Shown one piece after another: positions 15,846 through 24,003 of a stretch of DNA of 32,198 nucleotides; the stretch's first letter is position 1, and each line of letters starts with the position of its first letter. Source of the stretch: Alphaproteobacteria bacterium (GTDB lineage: Bacteria; Pseudomonadota; Alphaproteobacteria; Micropepsales; Micropepsaceae). The stretch is from contig SHWE01000023.1 of assembly GCA_009693985.1 (NCBI GenBank), positions 1 to 32,198 on the forward strand, read 5' to 3'. A program made the translations under genes and the position numbers. The notes under the pieces were generated by a model that was not told the origin of the DNA, did no database searches, and worked only from the letters and a program-made list of their open reading frames with translations.

Positions 15846-17165
15846 TTGCGCTTTCGGCTTGAGGGGATGGGGAGAAGAATAGGCATGGCCGCGGCCAGCC
15901 TATTCGCCATCGCGTTGACCTCTTCGGCCGCATTTTCGCAATCCGACCCGATCGGCGAACTCATGCTGCGCCAGGGCCTCGAAACCGGACCGCCCGTCCC
16001 ATTGCCCGCGCAAGCTCTGCCGGTGGTGATCGGCGTCAATCTCGTTGAATCCCCCAACCGTGCCCGCGTCCTGATCGAGATCAGCGATCCGGTCGATGTG
16101 AAGGCGTTCACGCTGACCAATCCCAACCGGATCGTCATCGACATGCCCGAAGTGCTGTGGCGCGTGCAGGGCGAGTCGCGTCCTTCGGGCCGCGGCGCGA
16201 TCCGCAGCTATCGCTTCGGCCTCTTTCGTAAAGGCAATTCGCGCTTCGTCATCGACCTCAACGCCCCGGCCAAGATCGATCCGGTTCAGGTGCTTGCGCC
16301 CGATGGCTCACACAGTTTCCGCGTCGCCATCGATCTGATGCCGACGACGCCGGAAGCCTTCGTCTCGAATTCCGGCTGGCCCGAAGGTCAGGTCGCCTCA
16401 GCTGAACCGCCGCGCACCGTGGCCCCGCCGCCGCCGCCCCGCGCCAACAATTCCAAGCGCGTCATCGTGGTGGATGCCGGCCATGGCGGCATCGATCCGG
16501 GCACGCATGGCCAGACCGGGCTTCAAGAGAAGAACGTCGTCCTCGCCGTCGCCAAGGAGCTGCGCAAGGCGCTCGAAGCGACGGGCCGCTACAGCGTGGT
16601 GCTGACCCGCGATTCCGACGTGTTCATTCCGTTGCGCGAGCGCGTGAACATCAGCCGCGCCGCCCGCGGCGATCTTTTCGTCTCGCTCCATGCCGATTCG
16701 AACGAGCAGCGCTCGGTCAGCGGCGCTTCCGTCTACACGCTTTCGGAATCGGCCTCCGACGTCGAGACGCGTAAACTGGCCGAGAAGGAAAACATGTCGG
16801 ACGTGATCGCCGGCGTGGACTTACGGGGCGAGAACAGCCCCGTCGCCTCGATCCTCATCGATCTGGCGCAGCGCGATACGATGAACCGCTCGGCGCGCTT
16901 TGCCGAAACGGTCGTGTCCTCGCTTCCCGTCGCCACCACGGTAAGGCCGACGACGCCGCACCGTTCGGCCGGGTTCGCGGTGCTGAAGGCGCCCGACGTT
17001 CCTGCGGTCCTGATCGAGCTTGGTTATCTCACCAATACGCGCGACGAGGCCGCGATGGCCACCAGCGCTTGGCGCCTCAAAGTGGGGCAGGCCATCGCCA
17101 AGGCGATCGACAGTCATTTTTCTGCGCAAACGGCCACGCCCGGCCGCCAGGCGGCGAATCCTTAA
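15846..17165 (+). CDS. amiC: N-acetylmuramoyl-L-alanine amidase with AMIN domain
   Basis: A 439-residue exported amidase that cuts the bond between muramic acid and the stem peptide to split septal peptidoglycan at division. It has a signal peptide (about 1-31), an AMIN targeting domain (about 60-165, VNLVESPNRARVLIEISDPV), a Pro-rich linker (185-203) and an Amidase_3 catalytic domain (205-430). Zinc ligands and catalytic Glu are His213 in VDAGHGG, Glu228 in LQEKN, His282 in SLHAD and Glu391 in LIELGYL. The TTG at 15846 has GGGGA at good spacing; ATGs at 15867 and 15885 are alternative starts and all keep a signal peptide. It lies just upstream of the PBP gene, pairing wall cutting with wall synthesis. 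Confidence 0.95.
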   Translation: MRFRLEGMGRRIGMAAASLFAIALTSSAAFSQSDPIGELMLRQGLETGPPVPLPAQALPVVIGVNLVESPNRARVLIEISDPVDVKAFTLTNPNRIVIDMPEVLWRVQGESRPSGRGAIRSYRFGLFRKGNSRFVIDLNAPAKIDPVQVLAPDGSHSFRVAIDLMPTTPEAFVSNSGWPEGQVASAEPPRTVAPPPPPRANNSKRVIVVDAGHGGIDPGTHGQTGLQEKNVVLAVAKELRKALEATGRYSVVLTRDSDVFIPLRERVNISRAARGDLFVSLHADSNEQRSVSGASVYTLSESASDVETRKLAEKENMSDVIAGVDLRGENSPVASILIDLAQRDTMNRSARFAETVVSSLPVATTVRPTTPHRSAGFAVLKAPDVPAVLIELGYLTNTRDEAAMATSAWRLKVGQAIAKAIDSHFSAQTATPGRQAANP

Positions 17166-17291
17166 TAGGGCCGGAAACCATGGTCTTTGTGCGGCCACAA
17201 TTTCGGGTGTTATGGGCTGAGGCGATAGGGTAGTTTCCCGCGTTAGTATCAAATGCGTATTTCGAAAATTGCTGGCGAGACAGTTCCGACA

Positions 17292-19745
17292 ATGAGTTTC
17301 AAGAAGATCGTGCTTGGCGGCGTCGCCGCCGTCTTTGCGGTTGGGGTGCTGCTGGCCGGCTCCTACGTCTACTGGGTCACCCGGGATCTGCCGTCTTACG
17401 AGACGCTCGCCCATTACGAGCCGCCCATCACCTCGCGGGTCTATGCCGGCAACGGCCTCTTGATCGGCGAATATGCCCGCGAGCGGCGCATCTTCGTGCC
17501 CGTCGCGGCCGTTCCCGATCTGGTGAAACAGGCTTTCCTCTCGGCCGAGGACAAGAATTTCTACAGCCATCCGGGCATCGACGTGTTCGGCATCACGCGC
17601 GCGGTCATCAATGATCTGCGTACCAGCGGGCGGCCGCAAGGCGCCTCCACCATCACGCAACAGGTGGCGCGCAACTTCCTGCTGACCAACGAAGTGAAGA
17701 TCTCCCGCAAGATTCGCGAGATGATCCTCGCCATGCGCATCGACGCCGCCTTCACCAAGGATCAGGTGCTCGAGCTCTATCTCAACGAAATCTTCCTCGG
17801 CGAGAATGCCTACGGCGTCGCCGCCGCGGCGATGGTGTATTTCTCCAAATCGCTCGACCAGCTGACGCTCGCCGAAGCCGCCTTCATCGCCGGGCTGCCC
17901 AAGGCGCCGTCCAATTACAGCCCGGTACGCCGCAAGGAAGCCGCCATCATCCGGCGCAATTACGTGCTGAGCCAGATGGAAGAGAACGGCTACATCACGC
18001 GCGAAGAGGAGTTGGCTGCCGCCAAAGAGGATATCGTCACCATCCGCCGCCCGTTCGGCGCGGTCGCCGCCGACGTCGATTACTTCGTCGAGGAAGTGCG
18101 CCGCACCCTCAACACCCAATACGGCAACAAGGCGCTTTACGATGGCGGCTTGCAGGTGCGCTCGACGCTCGACACGCGCCTCCAAAACATCGCCGTGCGC
18201 GAGCTGCGCGCCGGCCTGATCGCCTATGACCACCGCCATGGCTGGCGTGGACCGCTTGCCAAGCTCAATCCCAAGGCCGACTGGGCGCCCGAGCTCGAAA
18301 AGGTCGCCAACAAATCCGGCATTCCCTCCTGGCGCATCGCCATGGTGGAGGGTGCGACGCCTACCGCCGCGACCATCGTGCTGCAAGGCGGCGCGAAAGG
18401 TCAGATTCCGCTGACCGAGATCAAATGGGCGCGCCTTCGCACCAATGGCGCCTGGGGCCCTGAAGTTGCCAAGCCCGCCGATGCGCTGAAGCCGGGCGAC
18501 GTCGTCTATGTCGAGGCGCTCAAGGATGCCGGCACCTACACCTTGCGGCAAATCCCCACCGTCAACGGCGCCATCGTCGCGGTCGATCCCTTTACCGGCC
18601 ATGTCGTGGCGTTGTCGGGCGGCTTCTCTTACGGCTCCTCGCAATTCGACCGCGCCATGCAGGCGATGCGTCAACCGGGTTCCACCTTCAAGCCGTTCGT
18701 TTATGCCGCCGCGCTCGATCAGGGCTATACGCCGGTAACGAAGGTGCTGGACGCGCCCTTCGCGATCCCGCAAGGGCCGGGCCTGCCGATGTGGGCGCCC
18801 GACAATTACGAGACCGGCGAATATCTCGGCCTTGCCACGCTGCGGCGCGGCGTCGAGCTTTCGCACAATGTGATGACGGCCCGCCTCGCCAACACCATCG
18901 GCATGAGCTCCATCGCCGATCTGTCCGAGAAGATGGGCGTCTATGAGAATCTGCCGGAGCTGCTTTCCAATTCGCTCGGCTCCGAAGTGACGACCTTGTT
19001 GAAGGTCACCACCGGCTATGCCGAATTCGTCAATGGCGGACGCAAGCTCGAACCGACCCTGATCGACCGCGTGCAGGACCGCCACGGCAAGACCGTCTAT
19101 CGCTTCGACAAGCGCGACTGCAAGGATTGCAACCAGGCCGAATGGACCGGCCAGGAAGAGCCGCTGCTGGAGGAAAACCAGCCGCAGGTTCTCGATCCGC
19201 GCACCGCCTATCAGGTCGTCTCGATCCTCGAAGGCGTGGTGCAGCGGGGCACCGGCGCGACGGTGCGCAGCGTCGGCAAGCCGCTCGCCGGCAAGACCGG
19301 CACCTCCAGCGATTATCGCGACGCCTGGTTCGTCGGCTTCTCGCCCGACCTCGCCGTCGGCGTCTATGTGGGCAACGACAACTTCCAGACGCTCGGCACC
19401 GGCGAGCAGGGCGCGCTGGCCGCCGCTCCGATCTTCCGCGAATTCATGCGCGAGGCGCTGGCCGATCAACCGGCGACGCCGTTCCGCATCCCGCAAGGCG
19501 TCGTGCTGATGCCGGTCAATGCGCGCACCGGCGCGGTGGTTGCGCAAGGCACGCCGGGCTCGATCCTCGAAGCCTTCAAGCCCGGCACCGAGCCGGGTTC
19601 GGCAGGCGCGCTCAATGCCGTCCTCGATGGCGGGGAGGAATTCCCGGGCCTTGGCGGCCCGGCGCCGCCTCCGCCGCCGGCAGGCTCCGCGCCGAGCACG
19701 GTCATCAACACGACCATCGGCAGCGGCACCGGCGGCCTGTACTAG
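17292..19745 (+). CDS. mrcA: Class A penicillin-binding protein (PBP1A type)
   Basis: A bifunctional peptidoglycan synthase of 817 residues from this start. A short cytoplasmic end and one membrane helix (about 5-30) lead to the glycosyltransferase domain with catalytic Glu in LSAEDKNFYSHPGID, then GGRPQGASTITQQ-type sequence and LELYLNEIFLGENAYGV. The transpeptidase domain has the serine box STFK (Ser464), SHN (Ser524) and KTG (Lys668 in LAGKTGTSSDYRDAWFVG). An OB-like region (about 310-400) lies between them, as in PBP1A. The tail is Pro/Gly-rich. An in-frame ATG at 17253 would add 13 residues; neither start has a strong ribosome binding site. It follows amiC after a 126-bp gap. Confidence 0.96.
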   Translation: MSFKKIVLGGVAAVFAVGVLLAGSYVYWVTRDLPSYETLAHYEPPITSRVYAGNGLLIGEYARERRIFVPVAAVPDLVKQAFLSAEDKNFYSHPGIDVFGITRAVINDLRTSGRPQGASTITQQVARNFLLTNEVKISRKIREMILAMRIDAAFTKDQVLELYLNEIFLGENAYGVAAAAMVYFSKSLDQLTLAEAAFIAGLPKAPSNYSPVRRKEAAIIRRNYVLSQMEENGYITREEELAAAKEDIVTIRRPFGAVAADVDYFVEEVRRTLNTQYGNKALYDGGLQVRSTLDTRLQNIAVRELRAGLIAYDHRHGWRGPLAKLNPKADWAPELEKVANKSGIPSWRIAMVEGATPTAATIVLQGGAKGQIPLTEIKWARLRTNGAWGPEVAKPADALKPGDVVYVEALKDAGTYTLRQIPTVNGAIVAVDPFTGHVVALSGGFSYGSSQFDRAMQAMRQPGSTFKPFVYAAALDQGYTPVTKVLDAPFAIPQGPGLPMWAPDNYETGEYLGLATLRRGVELSHNVMTARLANTIGMSSIADLSEKMGVYENLPELLSNSLGSEVTTLLKVTTGYAEFVNGGRKLEPTLIDRVQDRHGKTVYRFDKRDCKDCNQAEWTGQEEPLLEENQPQVLDPRTAYQVVSILEGVVQRGTGATVRSVGKPLAGKTGTSSDYRDAWFVGFSPDLAVGVYVGNDNFQTLGTGEQGALAAAPIFREFMREALADQPATPFRIPQGVVLMPVNARTGAVVAQGTPGSILEAFKPGTEPGSAGALNAVLDGGEEFPGLGGPAPPPPPAGSAPSTVINTTIGSGTGGLY

Positions 19746-19770
19746 GCGCTTCGGCCTTCCAATCCATTCA

Positions 19771-19870
19771 TGTCATGGCCCGACTTGATCGGGCCATCCA
19801 TCTGGCGCGCGTCCGCGCGGGATTGAATCCTATGATGGCCTGGATGGCCCGCTGTTGCGGGCCATGACAT
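19771..19870. repeat. Palindromic intergenic repeat with two perfect hairpins (ATGGCCCG class)
   Basis: Two perfect 9-bp hairpins, ATGGCCCGA-CTTGA-TCGGGCCAT (19775-19797) and ATGGCCCGC-TGTT-GCGGGCCAT (19844-19865), lie inside a larger dyad: TGTCATGGCCCG at the left end pairs with CGGGCCATGACA at the right, and GGCCATCCA with TGGATGGCC. It sits between the convergent PBP1A and ArsR genes and could act as a two-way terminator. It belongs to a different class from the 8411-8539 repeat. Confidence 0.8.
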
Positions 19871-19901
19871 CTGTTGGTTGCGGGGACAAGATTTGCACTG
19901 T

Positions 19902-20234
19902 TTACCGCGCGAGGCGGCCGACGGCTTTGAGGCGGTCCTCAAGATGATCCAAGGAGTCGCTCCAGAAGCGGCGATGGAATTCGAGCCATTGAGCCGCGCT
20001 CTCCAATCCCTCGAAGTTCAGCTTGCAGCGGCGGAACTGGCCATCGCGCGTCTGGGCAATGAGGTCGGCGGCTTCCAGCACGCGCAAATGGCGGGAGATC
20101 GCGGGCGCCGAAATGGAAAACGGGCGTGACAGTTCCGCGACCGTCGCCTCGCCGGCGGCAAGCCGCGCGAGGATGGCGCGCCGTGTCGGATCGGCAAGCG
20201 CGGCGAAGGTGCGGTCGAGGTTTTGGGCCTGCAT
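19902..20234 (-). CDS. ArsR/SmtB family transcriptional regulator
   Basis: A 110-residue winged-helix repressor. The N-terminus FAALADPTRRAILARLAAGEATVAELS and the recognition helix region ISAPAISRHLRVLEAADLIAQTRDGQFRRCKL are typical of the family. No Cys pair for metal sensing is present in the helix alpha3 position, so it belongs to the non-metal group that often controls an SRPBCC (AHSA1) gene; no such gene is beside it. A palindromic operator candidate lies 10-35 bases upstream of the ATG, suggesting self-regulation. Downstream lies the palindromic repeat at 19771-19870. Confidence 0.92.
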   Translation of the reverse strand: MQAQNLDRTFAALADPTRRAILARLAAGEATVAELSRPFSISAPAISRHLRVLEAADLIAQTRDGQFRRCKLNFEGLESAAQWLEFHRRFWSDSLDHLEDRLKAVGRLAR

Positions 20235-20242
20235 GGCGCACA

Positions 20243-20267
20243 GTTAATTGGTTAACGAATTTGTTAA
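20243..20267. promoter_or_regulatory. Operator candidate for the ArsR-type gene
   Basis: Three half sites form two overlapping perfect dyads: GTTAA-ttgg-TTAAC (20243-20256) and TTAAC-gaattt-GTTAA (20252-20267). The stretch is AT-rich in a GC-rich context and lies just ahead of the regulator start codon at 20234. ArsR-family dimers bind such inverted repeats over promoters, so autoregulation is the likely role. Confidence 0.55.
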
Positions 20268-20299
20268 GTATCGATTTTCGCCAATAACGTCAAGCTTTT

Positions 20300-21631
20300 T
20301 CAGCGGCGCACATGCTCGACGAAATCGACCGAGATATGCGTGCGGTCGTGGCGCACGTTCAGACGGATCACATCGCCGGGCTTGACCTGAAGCACTTCGG
20401 GGAAGCGATAAAGTATGTGAGTCCAGTGACCGTTGTCGCCGGCGTTCGGTGAGGGGCGGTTTTCGTACGTGCTCTGCGCGTCCAATTCCAATTTGATCCA
20501 TTGCGCGAGGCCGACGCAGGGGCCGCTCCTCGTCACCGTCACTTCGCGCGCCACCGTCTCCATCGAGAAATTATGCGCGCGGAAGTCGAAACGGATGATA
20601 TCGAAATCGTCGGAGAAGATTTCGTGCGGGAAGCCGTCGAGCGCGATGCCTAGGACCGGCGGCGCGAAATCGTTGAACAGCGAAAGGTCGAGCCCCTTCA
20701 CTTTGTCCACGAACAACATTCCGCGCAACACTTCGCCGCCGGCGAGATAGCCGACCGCCGCGCCCGCCGCTGGAATGATGGCGGCGTCCTTGGCGAGCAG
20801 ATGAAGGTGCGCGTGTTCGAGCGTCGGAAGGATGTCTTCATTGGTGAGGCCGCTCGAGAACACTTCGGTCACGAGCACTTCAGCCGGAGCCGCCATGTCC
20901 TTTCCCACCGCCAACTCGGTCGATGGCTTCGCCACCACCTTGACGCGGTCGGCGAAACCGTTTTGGGCGATGATCTCGCGCGCCTGATAGGCGATGACGC
21001 CCACGGATTCGCAGGTCGTCACGCTTGCCGCGCCGCCTTTGGCCGCCAGCATCGCCAGCAGACCCGCGCCGGTGCCGATATCGAGCACGCGCTTACCCTT
21101 CACGGCGCGGAGAATCGCCGCCTCATAGGCGTCGTTGCGCCGCGCATCGTCCATCATGGCGAAATGCCATGGCGGAATCACATCGCGGTAAGCCGAGCGC
21201 AGATTGTTGCGCGTTTCGGCCAGATCGGGCGCCGAAGCCAGCGCCCGGCGAAAGGATTCGATGGCGGAGGCGGTCCGTCCGGCATTGCGGTGGATGACGC
21301 CGAGATTGTTGTAGGCTTGCGCGAAACCGGGTTGCAGCGCGATGGCCGCGCCGAACGCGGCCGCGGCCCGCTCGGTGTCGCCGATTGCGTCCAGCACGGC
21401 GCCGAAATTGTTGTGCATCTCGGCGGTGGCGGCAGGGGAAGCGGTGGCGCGGGCTAAAAAATCGCGGGCGGCGACGGATTTGCCCTGGCGGAAATAGATC
21501 ACCCCCAACAGATGGTTGGTCTCGGGGCTGAAGGGCTCGCGGGCGAGAACGGCCCGGCAGAGCTCCGCCGCCTCGTCCAGCCGGCCGGCGCGGAAGGCTT
21601 CGGAGGCGCGTTGCAGGGGGTGGGATTCCAT
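20300..21631 (-). CDS. TPR-containing protein arginine methyltransferase-like protein
   Basis: A 443-residue cytoplasmic protein with two parts. Residues 1-145 hold TPR repeats (ASEAFRAGRLDEAAELCRAVL, NNFGAVLDAIGDTERAAAAFGAAI, YNNLGVIHRNAGRTASAIESF). Residues 152-443 are a class I SAM methyltransferase of PRMT type: PWHFAMMDDARRNDAYEAAI, SAM motif VLDIGTGAGLLAMLAA (182-197), acidic Glu208, and TEVFSSGLTNEDILPTLEHAH, where Glu256 and Glu265 match the double-Glu loop of PRMT7 (ELFDTELIGEG pattern). The GHWTHILY segment near the end resembles the PRMT THW loop. The layout recalls PRMT9, which also has N-terminal TPRs. The target is unknown; it could be a bacterial arginine methyltransferase. Confidence 0.85.
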   Translation of the reverse strand: MESHPLQRASEAFRAGRLDEAAELCRAVLAREPFSPETNHLLGVIYFRQGKSVAARDFLARATASPAATAEMHNNFGAVLDAIGDTERAAAAFGAAIALQPGFAQAYNNLGVIHRNAGRTASAIESFRRALASAPDLAETRNNLRSAYRDVIPPWHFAMMDDARRNDAYEAAILRAVKGKRVLDIGTGAGLLAMLAAKGGAASVTTCESVGVIAYQAREIIAQNGFADRVKVVAKPSTELAVGKDMAAPAEVLVTEVFSSGLTNEDILPTLEHAHLHLLAKDAAIIPAAGAAVGYLAGGEVLRGMLFVDKVKGLDLSLFNDFAPPVLGIALDGFPHEIFSDDFDIIRFDFRAHNFSMETVAREVTVTRSGPCVGLAQWIKLELDAQSTYENRPSPNAGDNGHWTHILYRFPEVLQVKPGDVIRLNVRHDRTHISVDFVEHVRR

Positions 21632-21730
21632 GGCCGGGAGTTTAACCGCGGCCCCGGCCCCGGCAAGGAGCGGCGAAAAATTCCCGTCCCGGATGTATAA
21701 GGGAGGCCTCTGAAACCGGGAGGACTGGCG

Positions 21731-23119
21731 ATGCGGTGCAAATCGGCGTTGAAGGCGGCTTCATTAGGGATCATCGGGACGGTGGCGGCCCTCGCTTTGG
21801 CTCATGCGCAAGTGGGCGGACAGAACGGCGCGCCCTGGCGCGGGGCAGGGGTGCAGCCCTGCTTCGGCATCGACGGGGCCGCCAACAAATGCGCCGACGC
21901 CGCGCGCACCGTAGCGGTCCGCGCCGGACGCCTGTTCGACAGCAAGGCGGGGCGGATGCTGACCAACCAGATCGTCCTGATGCAGGGCGAGCGTATCACC
22001 GAAGTCGGCCCGGCCGCGCAGGTGCGGATTCCGGCGGGCGCCGAAGTGATCGACCTTTCCAACGCGACCGTCATGCCGGGCATGGTCGATCTGCATACCC
22101 ATATGTTCAATCCGCCCAAGCCCGGCATGTCGCGCGAGATGTCGACGTTGATCGCCATCCAGAACACGCAAGCCGATTTGCGCGCCGGGTTCACCGCCAT
22201 CCGCGACATGTCGAGCCACGGCAATGGCTATGCCGATGTCGACGTCAAGAAGGCCATCGACAGCGGTTTGATCGAGGGCCCGCGCGCGCAGGTCTCGACC
22301 CGCGGCATCGTGTGGAGCAAGGCGGCCAACGCCCATCCGGAAGACCCGTTGGCCAGCGCCGTCGTCAACACGCCCGAAGAAGCGCGCGCCGCCGTGCGCG
22401 ACCAGATCGGCAAGGGCGCCGATTGGATCAAGCTGTTTCCGACCGGGGCCTATTCCTTCGCGCCCAATGGCGAGGCCCGCTATGTGCTGACCTATCCGAT
22501 GCCGGTGCTACAAGCGCTGATCGACGAAACGCATCGTCTGGGGAAGAAAACTGCCTGCCATGTCTTCGGCGGCGAGGGGCAGAAGAACGCGATTATCGCC
22601 GGCTGCGATTCCATCGAGCACGCCTACGGCCTCGATCAGGAGCAGGCGAACATGATGGTGGCGAAAGGCCTTTCCTACGACCCGACGCTGCAGCGCTACA
22701 CCGAGCCCTATATGGACGACAACGACAAGAAGAACACGGGCGGCAAATACCGCATGATCCCGATCTTCGAGAAGGCCGTCACCATGGCGGGCAAGACGCG
22801 GGGCATGAAGATCACGGTCGGCAGCGGCGTCGACGGCTCGACCTTCCCGCACGGCACGCAAGGGCTGGAGATCGTATCGCTGGTCAAGCAGGCCCAGTTC
22901 CCGGCGGCGCGCGCGCTGCAATCCGCCACCATCGTCGGCGCGGAAGTGATGGGTTGGGATAAGGACATCGGCTCGGTCGAGAAAGGCAAATATGCCGATC
23001 TCGTCGCGGTGTCGGGCGATCCTCTGGCCGACATTACGGAAGTGACGAAGGTCAAATTCGTGATGAAGGGCGGCCGAATCGTGCGCGACGACATGACGAT
23101 GCGCACCGCCTCGAAGTAG
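21731..23119 (+). CDS. Exported amidohydrolase family protein
   Basis: A 462-residue metal-dependent hydrolase of the imidazolonepropionase-like amidohydrolase group, with a signal peptide (about 1-26). The ends form the small beta-sandwich (VAVRAGRLFDSKAGRM at the start, GKYADLVAVSGDPLADI near the end) around a TIM barrel. Metal ligands are visible: His122 and His124 in VDLHTHMF, the bridging Lys234 in DWIKLF, His277, His297 in SIEHAYG and Asp368 in GSGVDGST. Relatives include Xaa-Pro dipeptidases and other exported peptide or amide hydrolases; the substrate is not clear. GGGAGG gives the start. It ends at a terminator shared with the convergent sigma factor gene. Confidence 0.92.
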   Translation: MRCKSALKAASLGIIGTVAALALAHAQVGGQNGAPWRGAGVQPCFGIDGAANKCADAARTVAVRAGRLFDSKAGRMLTNQIVLMQGERITEVGPAAQVRIPAGAEVIDLSNATVMPGMVDLHTHMFNPPKPGMSREMSTLIAIQNTQADLRAGFTAIRDMSSHGNGYADVDVKKAIDSGLIEGPRAQVSTRGIVWSKAANAHPEDPLASAVVNTPEEARAAVRDQIGKGADWIKLFPTGAYSFAPNGEARYVLTYPMPVLQALIDETHRLGKKTACHVFGGEGQKNAIIAGCDSIEHAYGLDQEQANMMVAKGLSYDPTLQRYTEPYMDDNDKKNTGGKYRMIPIFEKAVTMAGKTRGMKITVGSGVDGSTFPHGTQGLEIVSLVKQAQFPAARALQSATIVGAEVMGWDKDIGSVEKGKYADLVAVSGDPLADITEVTKVKFVMKGGRIVRDDMTMRTASK

Positions 23120-23123
23120 AACG

Positions 23124-23152
23124 CAGGGCGCGGAAGAGTTTTCTGCGCCCTG
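23124..23152. terminator. Two-way intrinsic terminator candidate
   Basis: CAGGGCGC (23124-23131) and GCGCCCTG (23145-23152) form a perfect 8-bp stem, extended by partial pairing of GGAA with TTTC. It lies in the 41-bp gap between the convergent amidohydrolase (stop 23119) and sigma factor (stop 23161) and is followed by TCTATTTCC on the plus strand. Confidence 0.65.
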
Positions 23153-23160
23153 TCTATTTC

Positions 23161-23763
23161 CTAATGCACCGCGTCCATGTGGGGCAGGCGGCCGAGCTGC
23201 GCCAGCACGCCTTCGGGCGCCTGTTCCCAGCGCGCGCGATCCGATTTGGGGATCGCGTCCTCGCCGTCCAGGATGGCGTTCAATTTGCGCCGAGCGCGGC
23301 AGACGCGGCTTTTGACGGTGCCGACTTCGATAGCGGCGATGGAGGCGCTTTCCTCGTAGGAGAACCCGGCGACGCCGACCAGGATCAGCGCCTCGCGCTT
23401 CTCGGGCGGCAGGCTGTAAAGCGCGCGCGCGACATCGGCGAACTCCGAAGACCAGCGCTGCTGTTCCGGTGCGTCCGGGATCAGCTCGCCGCGTTTCGCG
23501 TCCCACGGTTCCTGCCGCCAGCTCTTGCGGAAATAGGTGTGCATCTCGTTGCGCAGGATGGTGAACAGCCAGGCCTTCATATTGGTATCCGGCTGGAAGG
23601 ATTCGCGGGCGCGCCAGGCTTTCGCCAACGCCTCCTGCGCGATGTCTTCCGCGAAGTCGCGGTTGCCGCATAGCGTGCGCGCAAAGGCCCGCAAAAAGGG
23701 AATCAAAGAGACGAGCTTGTTCCGGAATTCGGCATCGGGTCCGATTATGTTGCGTTCCGTCAT
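23161..23763 (-). CDS. Sigma-70 family (ECF) RNA polymerase sigma factor
   Basis: A 200-residue alternative sigma factor with region 2 (about residues 14-85: LRAFARTLCGNRDFAEDIAQEALAKAW and MKAWLFTILRNEMHTYFRK) and region 4 (about 115-170: LPPEKREALILVGVAGFSYEESASIAAIEVGTVKSRVCRARRKL). The wording resembles the EcfG (general stress) group of alphaproteobacteria, but no NepR anti-sigma or PhyR regulator gene is adjacent. I start at the ATG at 23761-23763, which has GGGAGG just upstream; a frame from 23868 adds 35 residues without family character. A palindrome and a GGAAC element lie in the upstream region. Group assignment is inference. Confidence 0.9.
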   Translation of the reverse strand: MTERNIIGPDAEFRNKLVSLIPFLRAFARTLCGNRDFAEDIAQEALAKAWRARESFQPDTNMKAWLFTILRNEMHTYFRKSWRQEPWDAKRGELIPDAPEQQRWSSEFADVARALYSLPPEKREALILVGVAGFSYEESASIAAIEVGTVKSRVCRARRKLNAILDGEDAIPKSDRARWEQAPEGVLAQLGRLPHMDAVH

Positions 23764-23873
23764 TTTCGGCCTCCCATTTGGAAAAGAGTGCGACGAAGGA
23801 ACCTCTGTTTGCGCGTGACGCCCGCAAAAGAGATCGGAATTACAAAGGTTTTTTTGCTTGTTCCCCAAGCTTT

Positions 23874-23889
23874 GAACATGTGCATGTTC
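23874..23889. promoter_or_regulatory. Palindrome upstream of the sigma factor gene
   Basis: GAACATG (23874-23880) and CATGTTC (23883-23889) are perfect 7-bp inverted arms around TG, about 110 bp upstream of the sigma factor ATG. A minus-strand GGAAC (23860-23864), like the -35 box used by EcfG-type sigma factors, lies 10 bp downstream, but I do not find a matching -10 element. Likely a regulator site; the factor is unknown. Confidence 0.4.
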
Positions 23890-23980
23890 GCGTTTGAATT
23901 CGGCGCGATTGTGGCGTCAAAAAGGTCTTTGCGCCTTAGTTGCGCGCGCGGCTATTTATGATACGTGGCGCTGAAGCGCG

Positions 23981-24000
23981 CATTGCAGAGGCGTGCAATG
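23981..24000 (-). terminator. Hairpin after the binding-protein operon
   Basis: CATTGCA (23981-23987) and TGCAATG (23994-24000) form a perfect 7-bp stem with a 6-nt loop, three bases after the stop of the ModA-like gene (24004-24006). There is no T-run, so termination is only suggested by position. Confidence 0.4.
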
Positions 24001-24003
24001 GCG

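Noticed and set aside
16821-19547. Very long open frame on the minus strand (908 codons)
   Set aside because: It is exactly antisense to the PBP1A gene, whose motifs are all intact. High third-position GC on the real strand leaves the opposite strand free of stops.
23839-23864. EcfG-type promoter for the sigma factor gene
   Set aside because: A GGAAC -35 box is present, but at 16-18 nt spacing the -10 position reads TAAT or GTAA, not CGTT.
23874-23889. LexA (SOS) box reading of the GAACATG palindrome
   Set aside because: Alphaproteobacterial LexA sites are direct repeats of GTTC or GAAC with a 7-nt gap; this is an inverted repeat with a different spacing.
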